64,000 nucleotides of DNA, taken from contig JADMJJ010000018.1 in assembly GCA_018780645.1 (NCBI GenBank), positions 1 to 64,000 of the forward strand, read 5' to 3'. How positions within the stretch are numbered: the first letter of the stretch is position 1; each line of letters begins with the position of its first letter. Below the pieces are notes generated by a model. The model was not told the DNA's origin, did not search any database, and saw nothing but the letters and a program-made list of their open reading frames with translations. A program made the position numbers and the translations under genes. This document shows, in pieces, positions 34,503-44,356 of this stretch. The stretch comes from Burkholderiaceae bacterium. GTDB taxonomy: Bacteria > Pseudomonadota > Gammaproteobacteria > Burkholderiales > Burkholderiaceae_C.

Positions 34503-35225
34503 TCAGGAGCGCGCGGGTTGCGCCTGCAGACGCTTTTCCAGCTGTTCGGCGGTCAGGGCGCCAGGCACTCGCTGGCCGTCCTCGAACACGATCGCTGGGG
34601 TGCCATTGATGCGATGCTTGCGAATCAGCGCATTGTTGCGCTCGATCGCCGAGTCGTCGCAGGCGCCGGCCACCTTCGGCGGCGCCGTGCCTTCCAGCAT
34701 CCAGTTGCGCCAGGTGGTCTGCTGCTCCTTGGCACACCAGATGGCGCGGCTTTTCTCAGGTGAATCACCACCCAGGATGGGCACCACAAAGGTGTAGACG
34801 GTGACGTCCTTCATCTCCAGCAGCGCACGCTCGAAGCGCTTGCAATAGCCGCAGTTCGGATCGGCGAACACGGCAATGCGGCGCTTGCCGGTGCCGGCCT
34901 TCCAGACAATGGCGTCCTTCAGTGGCAGGCTGGCGAAGTCGATCGCGGTCAGCTTGTTGACTCGCTCCTCGGTCAGATTGCGCTTGCTGCGCAGATCGAT
35001 CAGGTCGCCCTCGATCAGATAGTTGCCCTGGGCGTCGGTGTAGCGTATCTCGGTGCCGATGCGGATTTCCCACAGCCCCGCCATTGCGGACTGCTTGACC
35101 TCGTCGATCTTGGGCAGGGTCGGCAGGCGTTCGACCAGGTTCTTGCGGATGACCGCTTCCTGCGCCAGGGCCGCGCCCGCCAGCAGCACCAACGCGGCCA
35201 CGGCGGTCAATTTACGAATCAGCAT
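34503..35225 (-). CDS. dsbC: Thiol:disulfide interchange protein DsbC family
   Basis: This 240-residue periplasmic protein starts MLIRKLTAVAALVLLAGAAL, a Sec signal peptide cleaved near residue 22. An N-terminal dimerisation domain (WEIRIGTEIRYTDAQGNYLI) precedes a thioredoxin fold with the CGYC active site in AVFADPNCGYCKRFERALLE. The cis-Pro region is NGTPAIVFEDGQ. It shuffles wrong disulfides and is kept reduced by DsbD. The gene lies 23 bases after the UbiH-like gene on the same strand and may share its transcript. Confidence 0.92.
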   Translation of the reverse strand: MLIRKLTAVAALVLLAGAALAQEAVIRKNLVERLPTLPKIDEVKQSAMAGLWEIRIGTEIRYTDAQGNYLIEGDLIDLRSKRNLTEERVNKLTAIDFASLPLKDAIVWKAGTGKRRIAVFADPNCGYCKRFERALLEMKDVTVYTFVVPILGGDSPEKSRAIWCAKEQQTTWRNWMLEGTAPPKVAGACDDSAIERNNALIRKHRINGTPAIVFEDGQRVPGALTAEQLEKRLQAQPARS

Positions 35226-35248
35226 GAATATCCTTAAAACGGGGCGGG

Positions 35249-36358
35249 TCAACCGTCCAAGGCACGGGCGGTGAGCCAGCGCTTGAGCGGCGTCAGTGTA
35301 TTCACCAGAGTCAGTCCGCGATTGCGAAGTTCCCGCAGCGGGGCCCGATCACTGGCAAAAAGTCGCAACAAACCGTCGGTCATCTGGCCCATGGCCCAGG
35401 TCGGGGCCAGGCGTTCGCGATCGTAGCGGCGCAGCAGGCGCTCGTCGCCCAGCGCGCGCCAGCTCTCGCGCTCGGCGAGCACGCGGCTCAGCGCCGCCAC
35501 ATCGCCCAGGCCCAGGTTCAGCCCCTGACCGGCCAGCGGATGCACGACATGGGCGGCGTCGCCGAGCAGTGCCCAGCCCGGCCCGGAGAACTTATCGGCC
35601 CGCGCCAGGCTCAGCGGCCAGGCCATCCGTTCACTCGCCAAGCGCAGTGTGCCGGCCGCCCCGCCGCTGGCGGCATTCAGCGCTGACTCGAAATCTTCCG
35701 GGCTGGCCTGCATCAGTGCGGGCACCCGGTCCTCGGGCATGGACCAGACCAGGCCGTAGGACTGCTCCGGCGCTGGCCGGTTGAACGGCAGCAGGGCCAG
35801 CACATCGGGGGAGCGGAACCACTGGCGCGCGCAGCCCAGGTGCGGACGGTCGGCCACCAGGCGCGCGGCAATGGCCGTGTGGCCGTAGGCTTGGGCTCTG
35901 AACTCGACGCCCAGCGAGGCCCGCGTCTTCGAGGCCTTGCCCTCGCACAGCGCCTGCAGGGCGGCCGGAACCGGTTGATCGACGATCTGGATGTGTGGCG
36001 CAAAGCGCACCGCCGTGGCCAGCTCGGCCTCCAGTGCGGCCGCATCGACGATCCAGGCCAGCTCGCGCACGCCCTGCTGCCAGGACGAGAAGTCGAGCTC
36101 GGCGCCGCCACGGTCGCCCTCGATATGCATGTCATAGACCGGGGTGGCCGCGTCCGGTGGCAACGCGTCCCAGACCTTCAGCGCCCGCAGCAGGGCCACC
36201 GAGGACGCATTCAGCGCGTAAGCGCGCACGTCCTCGCTGGCTTGGGCCGGCGCCCTGCCGGACAGCAGCGCAATGCTCAAGCCCTGGCGCGCCAAGGCCA
36301 AAGCCAGGCTGCGGCCGACGCAGCCGGCACCGGACACCATCACATCGAAGCGTTTCAT
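35249..36358 (-). CDS. UbiH/UbiF/Coq6-like FAD-dependent monooxygenase
   Basis: This 369-residue flavoprotein has the FAD-binding VSGAGCVGRSLALALARQG motif at its start and the second FAD motif GWALLGDAAHVVHPLAGQGL followed by NLGLGDVAAL. Both are typical of ubiquinone-ring hydroxylases. A C-terminal region carries a helix (LFASDRAPLRELRNRGLTLV). It probably hydroxylates the aromatic ring of a ubiquinone precursor at the membrane surface. Which position it acts on cannot be told. The ATG at 36358 faces ychF across a 198-base gap. Confidence 0.88.
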   Translation of the reverse strand: MKRFDVMVSGAGCVGRSLALALARQGLSIALLSGRAPAQASEDVRAYALNASSVALLRALKVWDALPPDAATPVYDMHIEGDRGGAELDFSSWQQGVRELAWIVDAAALEAELATAVRFAPHIQIVDQPVPAALQALCEGKASKTRASLGVEFRAQAYGHTAIAARLVADRPHLGCARQWFRSPDVLALLPFNRPAPEQSYGLVWSMPEDRVPALMQASPEDFESALNAASGGAAGTLRLASERMAWPLSLARADKFSGPGWALLGDAAHVVHPLAGQGLNLGLGDVAALSRVLAERESWRALGDERLLRRYDRERLAPTWAMGQMTDGLLRLFASDRAPLRELRNRGLTLVNTLTPLKRWLTARALDG

Positions 36359-36556
36359 CCGGCGGATTGTAGGCATGCGCAGAGGGTTTTCCCGCAACAC
36401 CGGAAATGACCGCCAAGGCCGGATCGGGCACCGACCGCCGGTGGCGACTAAAATCCCGGCTTTGCGCTTCGCGCCGCATCCACAACACGACAGTCAGTTG
36501 GGGTCGGAGCATGCCGGGTAAGGCATGGTCCAACCCGCAAACAAAGGAAATCATCC

Positions 36557-37651
<1,095 letters not shown>

Positions 37652-37800
37652 GCGGGCGTACCTGGCGGGCCGGAGGCTCCACCTGCCCACAATAAGCGTG
37701 TAGGCTTAGCGACAACGCGCTCGGCCGAGACGGCCCGTCAATACGTGACCCCGCGGGTTCCGGAGTTGATGCGACCGGCGGCACTGCAGCGCACTCTACA

Positions 37801-40800
37801 GTGAGCTCAATGTCTCGTAACCTAGGTCTCGCTCCTGTCTGGCTGCTGCAGTCGGCAGGCGTCGCCCTGGCCTATGTGCTGGTGGCGGTGCTGGCGCTTG
37901 AGCTGACGATCGCGCCCAACTACGCCTCACCGCTCTACCCTTCCGCCGGCATCGCGTTGGCGGCCCTGCTGTGCTACGGCAATCGCATAGCGCCCGCAGT
38001 GGCACTGGGCAGCTTCCTGGCCAACGTGCTGCTCAGCGCGGACCGCGGTCAGCTCAATCTGCTGGGCCCGGCCTTGATTGGTGTTGGCGCGGCCCTGCAG
38101 GCCTTGGTCGGCGCCGCCCTGGTGCGGCGCTGGGTGGGCACGCCGGTCTCGCTCGAAGGGCCGCGCGAGTTGCTGCGCTTCAATCTGCTGGGCGCCCTGC
38201 TGGCCTGCACCATCAGCCCCACGGTGGGCGTGCTGTCGCTGCGGCTGGCCGGCATGATGGAGGCCGACCAGACGGTCCTGAACTGGCTGACCTGGTGGAT
38301 GGGCGACTCATTGGGCGTGCTGATCGGTGCGCCGGTGGCGCTGACACTGATCGGCCAGCCGCGTTCGGCCTGGGCACCGCGCCGCCTCAGCGTCGGCCTG
38401 ACCATGGTGGTGGCGACGCTGTTCATGTCACTGGGCATCAGCCAGGTCGGCCGCTGGGACGAGCAACGCGCCCGCAGCGTGTTCGAGCGCGACGCGCTGG
38501 GCGTGACCAACGCGCTGATCTCGGCGCTGCAGGAGCCCCTGCGCGCACTCGAGGCCACCCGCGGCGTGATGGTCGTGGCGCCGCAGCTGCCGGCCAGTGA
38601 CTTCCGCCGCGCCAGCGAGGTCTGGCTGCTGCCCGGCGACGGCCTGCTGGCCCTGGGCTGGGCCGCGAGGGTGGCACTGCCGGCGGTGGCCGGCTTCGAG
38701 GCCGCCGTGCGAACGGCCGATGGCACGGACTACCAGATCAGAGACCGCGCGGACGGCGATGCCGAGGCGCTGGCCCAGGACAGCCACAAGCTGGCGATAC
38801 GCCACATCAGCCCGGCCGCGCGCAACAGCGGGGCCCGCGGCATCAATGCGCTGTCGGTGCCCGCGGCGCGCGAGGCCGCGCTGCGCTCGCAGCGCATAGA
38901 TGCGCCGGCCGCCTCGGCGGGCTTTCGCCTTTCGCAGGATCAGCAGAGTGGCAACGACAGCGGTGTCGGCGTGGTCGTCTACCACGCGGTCTACACCGGC
39001 CCGGCGCATACGGTGACCGAGCGCATGGAGGCGATGCGGGGCGCGGTGTTCGCCACCGTCCGTGCCGACACCCTGCTCAAGAGCATTGCCAGCAATGTGC
39101 CCGACTACCTGCAGGTCTGCCTGGTCGACACCGACCCGCTGGCCCGCTACCGGCGGCTGGCCGGGCCCGAGGGTTGCGAGCAGTTGCACCAGACCAGCTT
39201 CATGAAGGTCCACGCCTTGCCCTTTGCCGGCCGCCAATGGGACATCCGCACCTATGTCGTCGGGGGCCATCTGCCGGCGCCGGTGGTGCTCGGCACCTGG
39301 CTGTTCGCCGGCGTGGGCCTGCTGGCGATCTCGCTGCTGGGCGCGCTGCTGCTGACGGTGACCGGCCGCGCCCATCGCATCGAGGTGGCCGTGCACGAGC
39401 GCACCGCCGAGTTGCAGCAGGAGATGCACGAGCGCGAGCGCACCGCCAGCGCGCTGCGTGCCAGCGAACAGCGCTTTCGCAATATCTTCGAGAACGTGCC
39501 CATCGGCATCATCTTCACCGACCTGCGGGGCTACACCAAGGAGTCCAATCCGCGCATCCGCCGCATGATCGGCTACGAGGAGGCGGAGATGTCGCGGATG
39601 GTGGCGCTGGAATTCACCCATCCCGACGATCGCGATGAAGATATCCGCCTCAGCCGCCAACTGGTGCTGGGCGAAATACCGATGTACCGGCGGCGCAAGC
39701 GCTATGTCGCCAAGGACGGCACCGAGGTCACAGTGCAGGTGCTGGTGTCCTTGCTGCACGATGAGAGCGGCAAGCCCTATCGCATGGTGGGCGTCGTCGA
39801 AGACATCAGCGAGCATCTGAAGCTGCATGAGCTGGAGCGCGCACGTGAGGCCGCCGAGGCCGCCAACCAGGCCAAGAGCGACTTCCTGTCGCGCATGAGC
39901 CATGAGCTGCGCACGCCGCTGAATGCGATGCTGGGCTTCACCCAGCTGCTGGAGATGGACCGCGAGCATCCGCTCAGCCAGCGCCAGCAGGGCTGGATGA
40001 TGCAGGTGCAGCAGGCGGGCTGGCATTTGCTGGAGATGATCAATGACACGCTGGACCTGTCACGCATCGAGTCCGGCGCGATCAAGCTGACGGTCGAATC
40101 GCTGTCGCTGCCGGATCTGCTGACCTGGGCGCTGGCCATGGTGCACAACGACGCCGAGCAGCGCGGCCTGTCGGTCACCCAGACCCTGCACCCCGACGCC
40201 GCCCTGGTACAGGCAGATGCTACCCGGCTCAAGCAGGTGCTGACCAACCTGCTCAGCAATGCGGTCAAGTACAACATCGAGCATGGCCGCATCCACATCG
40301 CCAGCCGGGTGCTGGGGCCGGACTATCTGGAGCTGGCCGTCACAGACACCGGTCTGGGCATGAGCGAGCAGCAGCTGGCCGCGATGTTCGAGCCCTTCAA
40401 CCGCCTGGGCCGCGAACACAGCGCCACCGAGGGCACCGGCATCGGCCTGGTGATCTGCAAACGCCTGGTCGAACTGATGGGCGGCACCTTGAAGGTGCGC
40501 AGCACCAAGGACGAAGGCTCCTCCTTCATCGTCACCCTGCCGCGCGCCGTCGAGCCCTCCGGCGTGCGGCCTGTGCGCGACACGGCACCCGGCCTGCCGC
40601 CCGAGTACCGCAAGCGCATGGTCCACTACATAGAGGACAACGAGACCAATGCCGAGGTGATGCGCGGCATACTGGCCCAGCGACCACAGGTCGAGCTGCT
40701 GGTGTCCATGACCGGCCAGGCCGGCATCGCCGCCGCCCGGGCCCACCCGCCGCATCTGATCCTGCTGGACATGCACCTGCCCGACATGAATGGCATGGAC

Positions 40801-40998
40801 GTGCTGGCCCAGCTTCGAAAACACCATGAAACCGCCGACACCCCGGTGGTGGTGGTCTCTGCCGATGCACTGCCGCTGCACATGGAAGCGGCCTATCAGC
40901 AGGGCGTCTATCGCTACCTGACCAAACCAGTCAATGTGCCCGAACTGCTATGCGTGCTCGACGAGTTGCTGGATGTGATGGAGACGCGCTTCGGCTAG
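37801..40998 (+). CDS. Hybrid sensor histidine kinase: MASE1-CHASE-PAS-HisKA-HATPase-REC
   Basis: This membrane sensor of up to 1065 residues starts with about eight hydrophobic segments of a MASE1 domain (to about residue 215), where YPSAGIALAALLCYGNRIAP is typical. A periplasmic CHASE domain (about 240-460), a membrane helix near 495-518 and a PAS/PAC unit (about 555-670) follow. The kinase core has phospho-acceptor His in FLSRMSHELRTPLNAMLGF near residue 701, an N box LKQVLTNLLSNAVKYN and a G box TGIGLVICKRL. A receiver domain carries Asp in LILLDMHLPDMNG near 990. GTG (37801) or ATG (37810) may be the start. No cognate regulator gene is adjacent. Confidence 0.9.
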   Translation: MSSMSRNLGLAPVWLLQSAGVALAYVLVAVLALELTIAPNYASPLYPSAGIALAALLCYGNRIAPAVALGSFLANVLLSADRGQLNLLGPALIGVGAALQALVGAALVRRWVGTPVSLEGPRELLRFNLLGALLACTISPTVGVLSLRLAGMMEADQTVLNWLTWWMGDSLGVLIGAPVALTLIGQPRSAWAPRRLSVGLTMVVATLFMSLGISQVGRWDEQRARSVFERDALGVTNALISALQEPLRALEATRGVMVVAPQLPASDFRRASEVWLLPGDGLLALGWAARVALPAVAGFEAAVRTADGTDYQIRDRADGDAEALAQDSHKLAIRHISPAARNSGARGINALSVPAAREAALRSQRIDAPAASAGFRLSQDQQSGNDSGVGVVVYHAVYTGPAHTVTERMEAMRGAVFATVRADTLLKSIASNVPDYLQVCLVDTDPLARYRRLAGPEGCEQLHQTSFMKVHALPFAGRQWDIRTYVVGGHLPAPVVLGTWLFAGVGLLAISLLGALLLTVTGRAHRIEVAVHERTAELQQEMHERERTASALRASEQRFRNIFENVPIGIIFTDLRGYTKESNPRIRRMIGYEEAEMSRMVALEFTHPDDRDEDIRLSRQLVLGEIPMYRRRKRYVAKDGTEVTVQVLVSLLHDESGKPYRMVGVVEDISEHLKLHELERAREAAEAANQAKSDFLSRMSHELRTPLNAMLGFTQLLEMDREHPLSQRQQGWMMQVQQAGWHLLEMINDTLDLSRIESGAIKLTVESLSLPDLLTWALAMVHNDAEQRGLSVTQTLHPDAALVQADATRLKQVLTNLLSNAVKYNIEHGRIHIASRVLGPDYLELAVTDTGLGMSEQQLAAMFEPFNRLGREHSATEGTGIGLVICKRLVELMGGTLKVRSTKDEGSSFIVTLPRAVEPSGVRPVRDTAPGLPPEYRKRMVHYIEDNETNAEVMRGILAQRPQVELLVSMTGQAGIAAARAHPPHLILLDMHLPDMNGMDVLAQLRKHHETADTPVVVVSADALPLHMEAAYQQGVYRYLTKPVNVPELLCVLDELLDVMETRFG

Positions 40999-41136
40999 CC
41001 GCCGATTCAGTCCGGGTATACGAGAAATTTCTCACTCTCTGCTGGCCGGTCGAGGCCCGGAGCATGCGCAAAATACGGGTCCCGGCTTTGCATCCGCCTT
41101 CCACACCCATTTCCGTCGTTTTGATTGCGCCCCACC

Positions 41137-41631
41137 ATGAGCTCCACCGATATTGCCCTGCGCGGCCAAACCGAACTCAGCACGACCCAGACACCGGCCA
41201 CCCGCCAGTACCTGAGCTTCCGCCTGGGTGCCGAAGAGTACGGCATTGACATCCTGCGCGTACAGGAAATCCGCTCGTACGAGGCTCCCACCCGGGTGGC
41301 CTATGCGCCGGACTTCATGAAGGGCGTGGTCAACTTGCGCGGCGCCATCGTGCCCATCATCGACCTGCGCCTGTGCATGGGCAGCCAGGCCGAGTACGAC
41401 AGCTCCACCGTGGTGATCGTGCTCAATGTGCGCAGCCGGGTGATGGGCGTGGTGGTGGACTCGGTGTCCGATGTGCTGGAGCTGGACCCGGCCAATATCA
41501 AGCCTGCACCCGAAGTCAGCTCATCGATGGACACACGATTCATCAACGGCATAAGTCGGGTCGGCGAGCGCATGCTGATACTGATGGATATCGAAGGGCT
41601 TATGAGCAGCGAGCAGATGGGCTTGGCCTGA
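41137..41631 (+). CDS. cheW: Chemotaxis coupling protein CheW
   Basis: This 164-residue protein is a stand-alone CheW domain: YLSFRLGAEEYGIDILRVQE, KGVVNLRGAIVPIIDLRL and VVIVLNVRSRVMGVVVDSVS. CheW links methyl-accepting receptors to the CheA kinase at the membrane. The ATG at 41137 gives the usual N-terminal length, but no strong ribosome binding site precedes it. No cheA or receptor gene is near, so it is an isolated copy beside the hybrid kinase. Confidence 0.93.
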   Translation: MSSTDIALRGQTELSTTQTPATRQYLSFRLGAEEYGIDILRVQEIRSYEAPTRVAYAPDFMKGVVNLRGAIVPIIDLRLCMGSQAEYDSSTVVIVLNVRSRVMGVVVDSVSDVLELDPANIKPAPEVSSSMDTRFINGISRVGERMLILMDIEGLMSSEQMGLA

Positions 41632-41743
41632 TGCCCCCAACAGGCATCGCGCGACTGATCTGGCGCAAGCTTGCGCGCCAAAGTTAGCAGACACTGCCTT
41701 TTCAGCCCCGAAATTCCGGTCAACCTCGGAATAGCCCCAGCGT

Positions 41744-41770
41744 TTAGCACTCGTCCGCCACGAGTGCTAA
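41744..41770. promoter_or_regulatory. CIRCE element (HrcA operator)
   Basis: The exact CIRCE consensus TTAGCACTC, 9 bases, GAGTGCTAA is present 36 bases before the rpoH start. CIRCE binds the HrcA heat-shock repressor. Confidence 0.93.
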
Positions 41771-41773
41771 TAT
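41744..41773 (+). promoter_or_regulatory. Likely sigma-70 promoter of rpoH inside the CIRCE element
   Basis: TTAGCA at 41744-41749 and TAATAT at 41768-41773 are 18 bases apart and form a plausible -35/-10 pair. Both boxes overlap the CIRCE arms, so HrcA binding would block polymerase directly. Confidence 0.6.
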
Positions 41774-41806
41774 GTGTGGAACCAAAGGAGCTTGGAGGTA
41801 TCTGAG

Positions 41807-42730
41807 ATGTCCATGAACAACACCGCTGCCCTCACCGTCCGCAACAGCTGGGCCCCCGTGCCCTCGCTGGGCAATCTCGACGCCTATATCTCGGCTGTCA
41901 ACCGCATGCCCATGCTGACCGCCGAAGAGGAAATCTCGTTCGCCCGCAAGCTCCAGGAGCAGGGCGATGTCGACTCCGCCGGAAAATTGGTGCTCTCGCA
42001 CCTGCGCCTGGTGGTGTCGATCTCCCGCCAGTACCTGGGCTATGGCCTCCCCCACGGCGACCTGATCCAGGAAGGCAATGTCGGCCTGATGAAGGCCGTC
42101 AAGCGCTTCGACCCGAACCAGGGCGTGCGCCTGGTCAGCTATGCGATGCACTGGATCAAGGCCGAGATCCACGAATACATCCTGAAGAACTGGCGCATGG
42201 TCAAGGTGGCCACCACCAAGGCCCAGCGCAAGCTGTTCTTCAATCTGCGCTCCATGAAGCAGAGCCTGAAGGAAGATGCGGCCGATGTGGACACCCACCG
42301 CAACACCTTGACCGAGCAGGAGGTCGACCTCGTCGCCAGCCGGCTCAACGTCAAGCGTGAAGAGGTGCTGGAGATGGAGACCCGCATGTCCGGCGGCGAT
42401 GTGGCCCTGGAGCCGCAGACCGACGACGATGGCGAGTCCTATGCCCCGATCGCCTATCTGGCCGACGAGAGCCAGGAGCCGACTCGCGTGATCGAGGCTC
42501 ACCGCCGCGACGTGCTGGCCAGCGACGGCATCGCACTGGCGCTGGATGCGCTGGACGACCGCAGTCGCCGCATCGTCGAGGAGCGCTGGCTGAAGGTCAA
42601 CGACGATTCGTCCGGCGGCATGACCCTGCATGAGCTGGCGGCCGAGTATGGCGTCAGCGCCGAGCGCATTCGCCAGATCGAAGTGGCGGCGATGAAGAAG
42701 ATGCGCAAGGCGCTGGTCGAACTGGCCTGA
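41807..42730 (+). CDS. rpoH: Heat-shock sigma factor RpoH (sigma-32)
   Basis: This 307-residue sigma-70 family factor has region 2 (HLRLVVSISRQYLGYGLPHG, EGNVGLMKAVKRFDPNQGVR, LVSYAMHWIKAEIHEYIL), the RpoH box QRKLFFNLRS and region 4 with EYGVSAERIRQIEVAAMKKM. It directs RNA polymerase to heat-shock promoters. TTGGAGG lies about 8 bases before the ATG at 41807; a second ATG is at 41813. The CIRCE element upstream predicts HrcA control. The gene converges on the SCO gene across a strong terminator. Confidence 0.95.
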   Translation: MSMNNTAALTVRNSWAPVPSLGNLDAYISAVNRMPMLTAEEEISFARKLQEQGDVDSAGKLVLSHLRLVVSISRQYLGYGLPHGDLIQEGNVGLMKAVKRFDPNQGVRLVSYAMHWIKAEIHEYILKNWRMVKVATTKAQRKLFFNLRSMKQSLKEDAADVDTHRNTLTEQEVDLVASRLNVKREEVLEMETRMSGGDVALEPQTDDDGESYAPIAYLADESQEPTRVIEAHRRDVLASDGIALALDALDDRSRRIVEERWLKVNDDSSGGMTLHELAAEYGVSAERIRQIEVAAMKKMRKALVELA

Positions 42731-42754
42731 TCCAGCCCAGTCCAGCCCCATAGC

Positions 42755-42784
42755 AAAAGAGCTCCCGAGGGAGCTCTTTTTTTC
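42755..42784 (+). terminator. Rho-independent terminator of rpoH
   Basis: An 11-base stem (AAAAGAGCTCC and GGAGCTCTTTT), a 4-base CGAG loop and a run of seven T residues lie 25 bases past the rpoH stop. The A-rich left side lets it act for the opposing SCO gene too. Confidence 0.92.
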
Positions 42785-42803
42785 GTCCTGACGCCCCGGG
42801 CGG

Positions 42804-43427
42804 TCAGGTCTTTTCCGCCAGCAGTATCTTCAGGTCATCGGCCAGCACCTGGGCGCCGGCGCCATAGCGCGAGAAAACGCGCACCTTGCCCTGGGCATCG
42901 AACAGGAAGCTGGCGGCCGTGTGGTCCATCGTGTAGCTGTCCGGCGTCTTGCCGGGCACCTTGGCGAAGAAGACCTTGAATTCCTTGGCCGCGGCCGCGG
43001 TCTGGTCCGGCGTGCCGCGCAGGGCGACGAAGCCGGGGTCGAAATTGGCCACATAGGCCTTCAGCAGCTCGGCCGTGTCGCGCTCGGGGTCTATGGTCAC
43101 GAACACGCCCTGCACCCGCTCGCCGTCGGCGCCCAGCAGCTTCTTCACCTGAGCAAGCTCGGCCAGGGTGGTCGGGCAGACATCGGGGCACTGCGTGTAG
43201 CCGAAGAACACCACCACCACCTTGCCCTTGAAGTCGCCCAGGGTACGCGGCTGCCCCATCTGGTCGTTCATATTGAGCGTGCGCGCGTACTCGGCGCCAG
43301 TGATGTCCACCCCCTTGAACACCGGTTTGTTGCCGGCACCGCCCACGCCCAGCTTGTCGCAGGCGGCCAAACCGGTCAGTAGCGACGCGATCAGCGCGGC
43401 CTGCAGGATCTTGCGTCGAGAATTCAT
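42804..43427 (-). CDS. SCO1/SenC family copper chaperone
   Basis: This 207-residue protein has a signal with a lipobox-like LTGLAAC near residue 22, so it may be a lipoprotein. The thioredoxin-like domain carries the copper-binding CPDVC motif in FFGYTQCPDVCPTTLAEL and the partner His in SYTMDHTAASFLFDAQGK. SCO proteins mature the CuA site of cytochrome oxidase subunit II. It is the last gene of the SURF1-ctaA-ctaB-SCO group, 11 bases after ctaB. Confidence 0.93.
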   Translation of the reverse strand: MNSRRKILQAALIASLLTGLAACDKLGVGGAGNKPVFKGVDITGAEYARTLNMNDQMGQPRTLGDFKGKVVVVFFGYTQCPDVCPTTLAELAQVKKLLGADGERVQGVFVTIDPERDTAELLKAYVANFDPGFVALRGTPDQTAAAAKEFKVFFAKVPGKTPDSYTMDHTAASFLFDAQGKVRVFSRYGAGAQVLADDLKILLAEKT

Positions 43428-43438
43428 GCGGGCGGCTT

Positions 43439-44344
43439 TCAGTTGATCAGATAGTGGTCCAGCAGCAGCGCGGCGAACAGCAGCGACAAGTGCCAGATGG
43501 AGAACCAGAAGGTCTTGCGCGCCAGCGCGTCCGAATAGTTGCGCCACAGCGCGAAGGCGTGGCCGCAGAAGCCCAGGCCCAGCACCAGGGCGCTGACCAG
43601 ATACAACCAGCCGCTCATGCCGGTCATGAAAGGCAACAGCGTGGCGGCCAGCAGTATCAGCGTGTACAGGAACACATGCAGTCGGGTGAACTCCGAGCCA
43701 TGGGTCACCGGCAGCATCGGCAGGCCGGCCTTGCGGTAGTCCTCGGTGCGGTACAGGGCCAGGGCCCAGAAGTGCGGCGGAGTCCACAGAAAGATGATCA
43801 GGCACAGCAGCAGCGCCTCGTAGCCCACATCGCCACGCAGCGCCGCCCAGCCCAGCACCGGTGGCATGGCACCCGAGGCGCCGCCAATGACGATGTTCTG
43901 CGGCGTCATCGGTTTCAGTATCACCGTGTAGATGACCGCGTAGCCGATGAAGGTGGCGAAGGTCAGCCACATCGTCAGCGCATTCACCCAGATCAGCAGA
44001 ATGGCCATGCCCAGGCTGCACAACACGGCCGAGAACAGCAGCGCCTGGGCCTGGCTCAGCTGGCCCTTGGCGGTAGCACGCCAGGCGGTGCGCTTCATCT
44101 TCGCGTCGATCTGCTGCTCGACCAGACAGTTGAAGGCGGCAGCGGCACCGGCCACCAGCCAGATGCCCACGGTGGCGGCCAGGCCCACGCCAAACTCCGC
44201 GGCGCTGGGCACACCCGGCACGGCCAGGGCCATACCGATCACCGCGCAGAATACGATCAGCTGCACCACGCGCGGCTTGGTCAGTTCGTAGTACTGGCGG
44301 AAGCGCGAGGCCGTGGTCTGGGGAGGCAGGGTGGTCGTGGACAT
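43439..44344 (-). CDS. ctaB: Protoheme IX farnesyltransferase (heme O synthase)
   Basis: This 301-residue polytopic UbiA-family enzyme farnesylates heme b to heme O. The substrate motifs are [17 protein letters not shown] (related to the NxxxDxxxD element) and [35 protein letters not shown] marks the start. About nine membrane helices are expected. It lies 12 bases after ctaA and shares that operon. Confidence 0.95.
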   Translation of the reverse strand: MSTTTLPPQTTASRFRQYYELTKPRVVQLIVFCAVIGMALAVPGVPSAAEFGVGLAATVGIWLVAGAAAAFNCLVEQQIDAKMKRTAWRATAKGQLSQAQALLFSAVLCSLGMAILLIWVNALTMWLTFATFIGYAVIYTVILKPMTPQNIVIGGASGAMPPVLGWAALRGDVGYEALLLCLIIFLWTPPHFWALALYRTEDYRKAGLPMLPVTHGSEFTRLHVFLYTLILLAATLLPFMTGMSGWLYLVSALVLGLGFCGHAFALWRNYSDALARKTFWFSIWHLSLLFAALLLDHYLIN

Positions 44345-44356
44345 GAGGGAGCGATT

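Noticed and set aside
37652-37800. Possible small RNA between ychF and the hybrid kinase
   Set aside because: Inverted repeats there are short and imperfect, with no T tract or promoter pair.
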